A stretch of DNA of 64,000 nucleotides, taken from contig NZ_FOET01000001.1 of NCBI RefSeq assembly GCF_900110735.1, forward strand, positions 744,001-808,000, written 5' to 3'. The stretch is from Streptomyces radiopugnans. Its GTDB lineage: Bacteria; Actinomycetota; Actinomycetes; Streptomycetales; Streptomycetaceae. The notes under the pieces were generated by a model. That model ran no database searches. It was not told the DNA's origin and saw only the letters and a program-made list of their open reading frames with translations. This document shows positions 56,434 to 64,000 of this stretch, one piece after another. Numbering within the stretch: position 1 is the stretch's first letter; every line of letters begins with the position of its first letter. A program made the translations under genes and the position numbers.

Positions 56434-57471
56434 ATGCGGGTCGGAGTGCTGACCGGCGGCAGCGACTGCCCCGGACTCAACGCGGTGCTGCGCGCGATCG
56501 TCCGCAAGGGGGTGCAGGAGTACGGCGACGAGTTCACCGGGTTCCGCGACGGCTGGCGCGGTGTGCTGCGGGACGAGACCGTGCCGCTCGACATCCGGGC
56601 CGTGCGCGGCACCCTGCCGCGCGGCGGCACCATCCTCGGCTCCTCGCGCACCAACCCCCTGGCGGAGGACGACGGGACCGACAGGGTGCTGGGCACCCTC
56701 GCCCGCCACCGGCTGGACGCCCTGATCGTGGTCGGCGGGACCGCCACGCTCGGCATCGCGGCCCGGCTCGCCGAGGACCACGGCGTCCCCCTGGTGGGCG
56801 TGCCCAAGACCATCGACAACGACATCCCCCTCACCGACTACACCGTCGGTTTCGACACCGCCGTCGGCGTCGCCACCGCGGCCATCGACCGGCTGCACAC
56901 CACCGCCGAGTCCCACAAGCGGGTGCTGGTGGTGGAGGTGATGGGGCGCAGCGCCGGGTGGATCGCCCTCCACTCGGGCCTGGCGGGCGGGGCCAACTGC
57001 ATCCTCATCCCCGAGCAGCCCTTCGACGTGGACCAGGTGTGCGGGTGGGTCGAGTCCCGCTTCCGGGCCACCTACGCCCCGATCGTCGTCATCGCCGACA
57101 GCGCCCTGCCCGAGTCGGGCGAGGTCACCCTGCGCCGCGGCACCACGCCGCTGCCGGGCGCGGACCCCCGCGCCCGCCTCTCCGGAGTGGGCGAGTGGCT
57201 GGGCAGGGAGATCGAGCGGCGCACCGGCAAGGAGTCCCGCACCACCGTGCTCGGCCACCTCCAGCGCGGTGGCGCACCCAGTCCGTTCGACCGCTGGCTG
57301 GCCACCCGCTTCGGCCTGCACGCGATCGACGCGGTGCACCAGGGCGACTGGGGGGCGATGACGGCATTGCAGGGCACCCGGATCACCCGCGTACGGCTGG
57401 CGGAGGCGTCCTCCACGCTGAAGACGGTCGATCCCTCGCTGTACGAGGAGGCGGGCGTCTTCTTCGGCTGA
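56434..57471 (+). CDS. pfkA: 6-phosphofructokinase family protein with altered nucleotide loop
   Basis: A 345-residue PFK of the actinobacterial type. The catalytic PKTIDND is at 124-130 (Asp128), with EVMGRSAGWIAL and HLQRGGAPSPFDR downstream. The phosphate-donor loop reads GGTATLG (101-107), where ATP enzymes have GGDGS and PPi enzymes GGDDS/GGEDT: the metal-binding acid is Thr103. Donor specificity and activity are therefore uncertain. ATG at 56434 follows AGAAGGGAG. One of several pfkA paralogues expected in Streptomyces. Confidence 0.9.
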   Translation: MRVGVLTGGSDCPGLNAVLRAIVRKGVQEYGDEFTGFRDGWRGVLRDETVPLDIRAVRGTLPRGGTILGSSRTNPLAEDDGTDRVLGTLARHRLDALIVVGGTATLGIAARLAEDHGVPLVGVPKTIDNDIPLTDYTVGFDTAVGVATAAIDRLHTTAESHKRVLVVEVMGRSAGWIALHSGLAGGANCILIPEQPFDVDQVCGWVESRFRATYAPIVVIADSALPESGEVTLRRGTTPLPGADPRARLSGVGEWLGREIERRTGKESRTTVLGHLQRGGAPSPFDRWLATRFGLHAIDAVHQGDWGAMTALQGTRITRVRLAEASSTLKTVDPSLYEEAGVFFG

Positions 57472-57513
57472 CCTTCCGTCCGGGGCGCCGCCGGGCCGGC
57501 CCCGGACGGAAGG
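57472..57513. terminator. Bidirectional terminator hairpin
   Basis: Perfect 15-bp stem (57472-57486 and 57499-57513) between convergent pfkA and trpEG. Confidence 0.85.
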
Positions 57514-57529
57514 CCGGCCCGGCGGGCCC

Positions 57530-59512
57530 TCAGACCAGGACGGCGGCCAGCAGATCGGCCGTGATCCGCGCCCCCTCCAGCGTCAGCACCGACTCGGGGT
57601 GGAACTGCACCCCGGCGAAGTGCGGCCCGCGCAGCGCGTGGACGTCCCCGCGGACCGGGTCGCGGCTCAGCTCCACCCCGTCCGCGGCCAGCTCCCGCTC
57701 CCGCGCCGCGTCGCAGCGGGCGGTGTAGGAGTTGTAGAAGCCGACGGTCCGCTCGGTGCCGAACAGGTCGATCCGCTCCTGCGCGCCCTGGTACGGCTCG
57801 TCCTTGCGGACCAGCTCCAGGCCCAGCGCGGCGGCGATCAGCTCGTGCCCCAGGCAGACCCCCAGCAGCCCGTGCCGGTGGCCGTGCAGCAGTTCGGCGG
57901 CGAGCGGGCGCAGCACCCGCATCTTCGGGTCGGCGGCGTCGCGCGGATCGCCCGGGCCGGGGCCGAGCACCACCGGGCCCGGATGCGCGAGCGCCGCCTC
58001 GCGCAGACCCGGCTCGTCGTACCGCCGCACCGCCACCTCCAGCCCGGTGGAGCGCAGCAGGTGGGCCAGCATCGCGGTGAAGGAATCCTCGCCGTCCACC
58101 ACCAGCGCCCGGCCGCGCACCGGGCCGGTGCCGGTGCCGGGGGAGGGCGTCCGCATCCGCAGCCAGAACGGGGCCAGGTCCGCGCGCCGCGCGTCGAGCG
58201 CGGCCCGCACCCGCGGGTCGTCCGCCAGGCGCGGCCGTACGGCCTCCCCGGCCGCGCCCCCGGCTGTGATCCCAGCCTCCCCCTCCGGACCCGCGGTCCC
58301 GGCAGTCCCGGCCGGTCCGGTCCGCACACCCAGCGCGGCCAGCACCCCGGCGGCCTTGGCATGGGTCTCGGCGACCTCGCCCGCCGGGTCCGAGGCGCGC
58401 ACCAGCGTGGCGCCCACCGGGACCCGCACCTCGCCGGTGGCCGCGTCGATGTCGGCGGTGCGGATGAGGATGGGGGAGTCCAGCGTCTGGGCGCCGCCGC
58501 CGTCCCGGCCGATCAGCGCCAGCGCGCCCGCGTAGTAGCCGCGCCCGCCCTCCTCGTGGCGCCGGATCACCCGGCAGGCGTTCTCCACCGGGCTGCCGGT
58601 GACGGTCGCGGCGAACATCGTCTCGCGCAGCACCTCGCGGACGTCCCAGGTGCTGCGGCCGCGCAGCTCGTACTCGGTGTGCGCCAGGTGGGCCATCTCC
58701 CGCAGCCGCGGCCCGACCACCACGCCGCCCATGTCGCCGACGGCGCACATCATCTTCAGCTCCTCGTCGACCACCATCGACAGCTCCTCGGTCTCCTTGC
58801 GGTCGCCGAGGAACTCCAGCAGGCCCTCCGCGGACGGGCCGCCGGCCGGATAGCGGTAGGTGCCGCTGATCGGGTTCATCACCACCGTCCCGCCGCTCAT
58901 CCGGACGTGGACCTCGGGGCTGGCCCCCACCAGGGTGCGCTCGCCGGTGTGCACGGCGTACGTCCAGTACGCGCCGCGCTCCCCGGCCAGCAGCCGCCGG
59001 AACAGCGCCAGCGCGTCGGCCCTGCCGTAGCCCTCGATCACGCCCCGGTAGGTGCGGCGGACGACGAAGTTGGCGCCCTCGCCGGCGCCGATCTCGTCCT
59101 CGACCACCCGGCGCACGATCTCCTCGTACGCGCCGTCGCTCACGTCGAAGCCCCCGCCGGTGACGTGGACCGCGTGGCCGGGCAGCGCGGCCGCCAGCGC
59201 GTCCAGGGGCACCTCGTGGATCTCGTCGGGGACGAGCACCGACAGCGGAGTGCCGTCGTCGGCCGCCTCGAAGCCGCGCTCGCGGATCTGCCGGAACGGC
59301 ACCAGGGCGAGGGTGCCCGGCCCGTCGGCGGGGATGTCGGCCAGCCGCTCCGCCTCGCCGACCTGTCCGAGCAGCACCTCGACGGTGCGCCCGTCCCGGC
59401 CGGGGGTGCGGCGCAGCAGCAGGGCGAAGGGCGGGCAGTCGTCGGCCAGCAGGCGCTCCACCAGGGCGCTCGCGGTGACGCCGGCGCCGGGGGCGTTCGT
59501 GCGGTCTCTCAC
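57530..59512 (-). CDS. trpEG: Fused anthranilate synthase TrpE-TrpG
   Basis: A 660-residue fusion that converts chorismate and glutamine to anthranilate. The chorismate-binding part (about 120-400) has RRTYRGVIEGYG, GASPEVHVRMSGG, NPISGTYRYPAGG and GSPVENACRVIRR; the C-terminal class I amidotransferase has Cys553 (GVCLGHE) and FHPES. A Gly/Ala/Pro-rich linker at about 420-465 joins them. GTG at 59512. Preceded by a Trp-rich leader peptide and terminator, so it is controlled by attenuation, as reported for trpE(G) of S. venezuelae. It is divergent from the DAHP synthase that feeds the pathway. Confidence 0.94.
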   Translation of the reverse strand: MRDRTNAPGAGVTASALVERLLADDCPPFALLLRRTPGRDGRTVEVLLGQVGEAERLADIPADGPGTLALVPFRQIRERGFEAADDGTPLSVLVPDEIHEVPLDALAAALPGHAVHVTGGGFDVSDGAYEEIVRRVVEDEIGAGEGANFVVRRTYRGVIEGYGRADALALFRRLLAGERGAYWTYAVHTGERTLVGASPEVHVRMSGGTVVMNPISGTYRYPAGGPSAEGLLEFLGDRKETEELSMVVDEELKMMCAVGDMGGVVVGPRLREMAHLAHTEYELRGRSTWDVREVLRETMFAATVTGSPVENACRVIRRHEEGGRGYYAGALALIGRDGGGAQTLDSPILIRTADIDAATGEVRVPVGATLVRASDPAGEVAETHAKAAGVLAALGVRTGPAGTAGTAGPEGEAGITAGGAAGEAVRPRLADDPRVRAALDARRADLAPFWLRMRTPSPGTGTGPVRGRALVVDGEDSFTAMLAHLLRSTGLEVAVRRYDEPGLREAALAHPGPVVLGPGPGDPRDAADPKMRVLRPLAAELLHGHRHGLLGVCLGHELIAAALGLELVRKDEPYQGAQERIDLFGTERTVGFYNSYTARCDAARERELAADGVELSRDPVRGDVHALRGPHFAGVQFHPESVLTLEGARITADLLAAVLV

Positions 59513-59576
59513 AGCGGGTCGTTCCTTCCTGTCGGGGGAGGGAACGGCCCGCGCGCCGGCTGCCGGCGAAAACGGT

Positions 59577-59602
59577 GAAGGCCGCCCCCTCGGGCGGCCT
59601 TC
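59577..59602 (-). terminator. Attenuator terminator upstream of trpEG
   Basis: An 11-bp perfect stem (59577-59587 and 59592-59602) with a 4-base loop, followed on the minus strand by ACCGTTTTC, a true U-tract. It lies 12 bases after the leader-peptide stop and 64 bases before trpEG. Confidence 0.85.
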
Positions 59603-59614
59603 GCGTCGTACGGA

Positions 59615-59701
59615 TCAGTGCGCGCGTCGGTGGGCCGCCGGAGAGGCGGGCCACCACCAGGCTGCGGCCGTCACGGCCGGCACTGTCGTCTGCGCGGACA
59701 T
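59615..59701 (-). CDS. trpL: trp leader peptide with three consecutive Trp codons
   Basis: A 28-residue open frame, MSAQTTVPAVTAAAWWWPAS followed by PAAHRRAH, with TGG-TGG-TGG at 59659-59651. Trp is otherwise rare in such short frames, and the peptide is followed at once by an intrinsic terminator and then trpEG, the classic attenuation layout. A -10-like TAGAGT ends 7 bases before the ATG, so the leader may be translated leaderless; GGAG adjoining the ATG is too close to serve well. Confidence 0.85.
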   Translation of the reverse strand: MSAQTTVPAVTAAAWWWPASPAAHRRAH

Positions 59702-59788
59702 GCTCCGCACTCTATCCCCGCCCGGCCCGCCCCCGCAGACTCCGTCTCACCCATCGGTCAGGAACGGGGAGGGGCGGAGCCCACCCCG

Positions 59789-61150
<1,362 letters not shown>

Positions 61151-61224
61151 GCGGCGGGCACCGGGCGCACCGGTAGGCACCAGCCGGTAGGCACCGGAAC
61201 GCGCCGAGGCGCACCGAAACACAG

Positions 61225-61271
61225 CAGTGCCGTGGGGCGCGGATCACAGCGATCCGCGCCCCACGGCACTG
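61225..61271 (+). terminator. Terminator after aroH
   Basis: Perfect 21-bp stem (61225-61245 and 61251-61271) with loop ACAGC, 75 bp past the aroH stop and just ahead of the iron box. Confidence 0.88.
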
Positions 61272-61291
61272 TCGTGCCGGCGACCCGCAGG

Positions 61292-61310
61292 TTAGGTTAG
61301 GGTTACCTCA
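61292..61310 (+). promoter_or_regulatory. Iron box (DmdR/IdeR-type operator) before bfd
   Basis: TTAGGTTAGGGTTACCTCA matches the actinobacterial iron-box consensus TTAGGTTAGGCTAACCTAA at 16 of 19 positions. It lies 60 bp before bfd, which should therefore be repressed by DmdR1/IdeR when iron is sufficient. Confidence 0.82.
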
Positions 61311-61369
61311 CCCTCCCGGCCGGGATGTCCGGCCGGGGCGTTCGACCCGTCTTCCGTGGAGGTGACCGC

Positions 61370-61624
61370 GTGTACGTCTGCTCGTGCTTCGGTGTCACTG
61401 AGGAGCAGATCCGCGAACACGCGGCCTCCGGGGCCTGCACCCCGCGCCAGATAGCCTCCGCCAGCAGGGCGGGCACCGACTGCGGCTCGTGCGTGCGCCG
61501 CATCCAGGGGCTGCTGGGCCGCGGCGGGTGCCCGCGGCGCGAGGCGGCCGGCGCCTCCTCCCGCGCCGGAGCCGCGCTCTCCGCCGTACCGGCCGCGCCC
61601 GAGCGGGCCGCGGCCGCGGCCTGA
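61370..61624 (+). CDS. bfd: Bacterioferritin-associated ferredoxin
   Basis: A small [2Fe-2S] protein, 84 residues, that reduces bacterioferritin to release stored iron. The four cluster ligands are Cys4, Cys6 (CSCFGVTE), Cys38 and Cys41 (DCGSC). The tail after residue 50 is Ala/Arg-rich and not conserved. GTG at 61370 follows GGAGGTGA. Convergent with bfr and behind an iron box: induction on iron starvation to mobilise ferritin iron is the natural reading. Confidence 0.92.
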   Translation: MYVCSCFGVTEEQIREHAASGACTPRQIASASRAGTDCGSCVRRIQGLLGRGGCPRREAAGASSRAGAALSAVPAAPERAAAAA

Positions 61625-61663
61625 GGCCGCACGGAAGGCGCGAGCAGGTCGCGCGGGGAGCCG

Positions 61664-62182
61664 TCAGTACGAGCTCGCCGCCGAGCCCGCGCCCGTGTGC
61701 GAGTCCGGGTCCGGCTGCTCGATCTGCTGGGCGAGGTACAGCGGCTCGCCGAGCTTCTCGACGAGCTGGAGCTGGGTGTCGAGGTAGTCGACGTGCTCCT
61801 CCTCGTCCGCCAGGATGTCCTCGAAGATGTTGGCCGAGGTGATGTCGTCCTTGGCCCGCATCACCTGGATCCCGCGCCGGAGCCGGTCGATCGCCTCGAC
61901 CTCGATCTGGCGGTCGGCCTGGAACATCTCGGTGACGGTCTGGCCCACCCGCACGTGGAAGAGCCGCTGGTAGTTGGGCAGCGCCTCCAGGAAGACGATG
62001 CGGTCGGTCAGCCGCTCCGCGTGCCGCATCTCGTCGAAGGACTCGGCCCGGGTGTACCTGGCGAGCCTCGTCCACCCGTTGTGCTCCTGCAGCTTGGCGT
62101 GGAGGAAGTACTGGTTGATCGCGGTCAGTTCGGCGGTGAGCTGCTCGTTGAGGAACTCGATGATCTCGGGGTCGCCCTGCAT
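61664..62182 (-). CDS. bfr: Bacterioferritin
   Basis: A 172-residue haem-containing 24-mer ferritin. Haem ligand Met52 (DEMRHAERL), ferroxidase residues Glu18, Glu51 and His54, and the later DEEEHVDYL helix are all present. ATG at 62182 with TAAGGAC upstream. Stores iron; partner of the convergent bfd product. I did not find an iron box in its own upstream region. Confidence 0.96.
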   Translation of the reverse strand: MQGDPEIIEFLNEQLTAELTAINQYFLHAKLQEHNGWTRLARYTRAESFDEMRHAERLTDRIVFLEALPNYQRLFHVRVGQTVTEMFQADRQIEVEAIDRLRRGIQVMRAKDDITSANIFEDILADEEEHVDYLDTQLQLVEKLGEPLYLAQQIEQPDPDSHTGAGSAASSY

Positions 62183-62352
62183 GCCGACGTGTCCTTACCT
62201 AGAGGTCCCGGCCGGATGGGCGCATCCTCGCACTATCGACCGTTTTGATCCAGTAGGCGGGCATTCGCCGATATCGTAACGGTTCGCCCCCTTGCCGGGT
62301 CGCGGTGCGGGCGCGGTCACGGGCATCCCCGGCGGTCTGTCACCATGGAGGC

Positions 62353-62976
62353 ATGGTTCAGCCGGAAAGCCGCGAAGGGGAGCGTGTCCAGCTTCCGCCG
62401 GGGCAGCGGGTCCAGCGCGGCTGGCCGGTGACGCACTACGGCCCGGTCCCCAGGTTCCGGCCCGAGCGCTGGGAGTTCCGTGTCTTCGGGGCCACCGCCG
62501 ACGGGGGCACGTACCGCTGGAGGCACGAGGAGTTCTCCGCGCTGCCCCATGAGACCGTGGTCGCCGACCTGCACTGCGTCACCCGGTTCAGCATGCTGGG
62601 CGTCGAGTGGGGCGGGGTGCGCACCCGCACGCTCCTCGGCCTCGCGCCGCCCGCGCCGGAGGTCACCCATGTGATGGTGTGGGCCGAGTACGGCTACAGC
62701 GCCAACCTTCGGCTGGCGGACTTCACCGCCGACCACACGCTCTTCGCCACCCACCGCGCCGGTGAGCCGCTCACGGCCGAGCACGGCTTCCCGCTGCGGC
62801 TGGTCGTACCCCATCTGTACGCCTGGAAGGGCCCCAAGTGGGTGCGGGGCGTGGAGTACATGACCACCGACCGCCGGGGCTTCTGGGAGGAGCGCGGCTA
62901 CCACAACATCGGCGACCCCTGGCGCGAGCAGCGCTACTCGTACCAGGAGGAGCCGGGCGACGGCCCAGAGCCGTAG
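62353..62976 (+). CDS. Sulfite-oxidase-like molybdopterin oxidoreductase
   Basis: A 207-residue single-domain protein of the sulfite oxidase/MsrP (YedY) fold. Cys75 in ADLHCVTRFSMLGVEWGGV matches the molybdenum ligand, and AEYGYSANLRLAD and LRLVVPHLYAWKGPKWVRGVE are typical substrate-side segments. There is no Tat signal, so it is probably cytosolic, and the C-terminal dimerisation domain of true sulfite oxidases is missing. ATG at 62353; GGAGG directly adjoins it, so the start is not certain. Confidence 0.87.
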   Translation: MVQPESREGERVQLPPGQRVQRGWPVTHYGPVPRFRPERWEFRVFGATADGGTYRWRHEEFSALPHETVVADLHCVTRFSMLGVEWGGVRTRTLLGLAPPAPEVTHVMVWAEYGYSANLRLADFTADHTLFATHRAGEPLTAEHGFPLRLVVPHLYAWKGPKWVRGVEYMTTDRRGFWEERGYHNIGDPWREQRYSYQEEPGDGPEP

Positions 62977-63050
62977 CCGTCCGCCACCCGTCCCCGCGGC
63001 CCTCTTCCGCGCCCTCCCCGCGGCCCTCCTCCCGCCCTCCGGGCGCCGCG

Positions 63051-63983
63051 TCAGCCCCTGAGTTCCTTCAGCCGGGCCACGTCCGCCGCGTGCCCCTCCC
63101 TGCCGCCCGGGGTCTCGATGACCAGGGGCACGCCCTCGGTCGCCGGATGGCGGAACAGCTCGCGGAAGGGCTCGGCGCCGATGTGGCCCGCGCCGATGTT
63201 CGCGTGGCGGTCCTTGCGGGCGCCGGCGACGTCCTTGGAGTCGTTGGCGTGGATCAGCCGCAGCCGCCCCTCGCCTGCCACCGCCACCACCTCGTCCAGC
63301 AGCGCCTTCATGCCGCCCCCGGCCGCCGTGTCGTGCCCGGCGGCGAAGGCGTGGCAGGTGTCCAGGCAGACCCCGAGCCGGGGGTGCCGCTCCAGGGCGT
63401 CGAAATAGGGGCCCAGGTCCTCGGCCCGCGCGCACAGCGAGGCGCCCTGGCCCGCCGTCGGCTCCAGCAGCAGCCACGGGTCCTGCGAGTCCTCGCCCGG
63501 ATCCAGCTCCTCCAGCAGCGGCAGCATCCGCTCGCGCACCTGGGCCAGCGCCGTGGCGCGGTCGCGTCCGCCGGTGGCCGAGCCGGTGTGGACGACCACG
63601 CCCAGGGCGCCGATCCGCCGGGCGCGCCGCAGCGAGTGGCGCAGGGAGGTCGCGGACAGCTCGGCCGTGGCCTCGGTGTGCGAACCGAAGTTGATCAGGT
63701 AGGGCGCGTGGACGTAGGCCGGGATCCCCTCGTCCGCGCAGGCCGTGCGGAAGGCCTCGTCCTGCCGCGGGTCGCCTGCCGGGGTGGCCCAGCCGCGCGG
63801 GTTGGCGACGAAGACCTGCACGGTCTCGGCGCTGATCTCACGGGCGTACGCCAGGCCCTTGGCGGCGAGTCCGCCGGCGACGGCGACATGGCTGCCGACG
63901 GGGTTGCGGGCGCGGCGGGACGCGGGGGCGGGCGTGGAGGAGGGGGAGGGGAGGGCGTCGTGCGGGGAAGGTGCGGTGCTCAC
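63051..63983 (-). CDS. nfo: Deoxyribonuclease IV (endonuclease IV)
   Basis: A 310-residue AP endonuclease for base-excision repair, with a three-zinc TIM barrel. Ligand motifs are visible in order: GSHVAVAGGL, HAPYLINFGS, VVHTGS, LLLEPTAGQG, CLDTCHAFAAGHD, HANDSK, DRHANIGAGHIG and IETPGG. The first 28 or so residues are Pro/Ser-rich and dispensable-looking. GTG at 63983. The remaining 17 bases of the window hold nothing assignable. Confidence 0.93.
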   Translation of the reverse strand: MSTAPSPHDALPSPSSTPAPASRRARNPVGSHVAVAGGLAAKGLAYAREISAETVQVFVANPRGWATPAGDPRQDEAFRTACADEGIPAYVHAPYLINFGSHTEATAELSATSLRHSLRRARRIGALGVVVHTGSATGGRDRATALAQVRERMLPLLEELDPGEDSQDPWLLLEPTAGQGASLCARAEDLGPYFDALERHPRLGVCLDTCHAFAAGHDTAAGGGMKALLDEVVAVAGEGRLRLIHANDSKDVAGARKDRHANIGAGHIGAEPFRELFRHPATEGVPLVIETPGGREGHAADVARLKELRG

Positions 63984-64000
63984 ACATCGAGGGTGCCAGG

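Overview
The window is a block of ordinary core chromosome from a very GC-rich actinobacterium, almost certainly Streptomyces or a close relative. The third codon position is nearly always G or C, GTG starts are common, terminators are long GC hairpins with little or no U-tract, and several starts look leaderless. The gene set includes an actinobacterial cytochrome bcc-aa3 branch, PspA with PspAA, and a fused trpEG. Order and content resemble, from memory, the S. coelicolor aceE-to-bacterioferritin segment. Part also matches the M. tuberculosis erpA-adoK-cta/qcr-trpD-pimB'-fadD15 segment. I saw no tRNA, rRNA, IS, prophage or CRISPR.

Layout. 1-6.8 kb: 2-oxoacid dehydrogenase genes (aceE, cut by the window edge; a GntR/FCD regulator; a two-lipoyl E2; lpd), all on the minus strand. 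7.2-12.4 kb: leucyl aminopeptidase, then late cobalamin genes cobS, cobT and a cobU fused to a degenerate metallo-beta-lactamase-like domain. 12.6-18 kb: envelope-stress genes (HtrA-like lipoprotein protease, DUF3043 membrane protein, pspA, pspAA), a methyltransferase and a GNAT protein. 18-24 kb: nadA, erpA, an anchored hypothetical, an adenosine-kinase-like PfkB protein and a cysteine desulfurase-TusA fusion. 24.4-33.8 kb: ctaC-ctaD-ctaF, an L,D-transpeptidase, a pseudo-receiver, ctaE and qcrC-qcrA-qcrB. 34-41.7 kb: trpD, a single-domain Lrp protein, a zinc ribbon, a NYN protein, two paralogous NlpC/P60 hydrolases (the first with a possible c-di-AMP riboswitch) and a lipoprotein metallopeptidase. 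41.7-53.3 kb: two glycosyltransferases, acyl-CoA ligase, metallophosphoesterase, SRPBCC protein, ArsA-like ATPase, glucokinase, an endonuclease/exonuclease/phosphatase protein and an esterase. 53.5-64 kb: PlsC, a MacS-like kinase frameshifted at a C8 tract with an intact MacR-like regulator, phosphofructokinase, attenuated trpEG divergent from a class II DAHP synthase, iron-box-controlled bfd, bfr, a sulfite-oxidase-like protein and endonuclease IV.

Central carbon (PDH/OGDH, Glk, Pfk), respiration (cta/qcr, with erpA for Fe-S clusters), NAD and cobalamin synthesis, aromatic/tryptophan supply and envelope maintenance sit side by side. No obviously new multi-gene system stands out. The most notable points are: the kinase frameshift at a homopolymer; three matching inverted-repeat sites around the nadA promoter; a palindrome on the ctaE -10 box just before a leaderless start; the Trp-Trp-Trp leader peptide of trpEG; and several domain fusions or lost catalytic motifs (CobU, ArsA-like ATPase, Pfk, pseudo-receiver).
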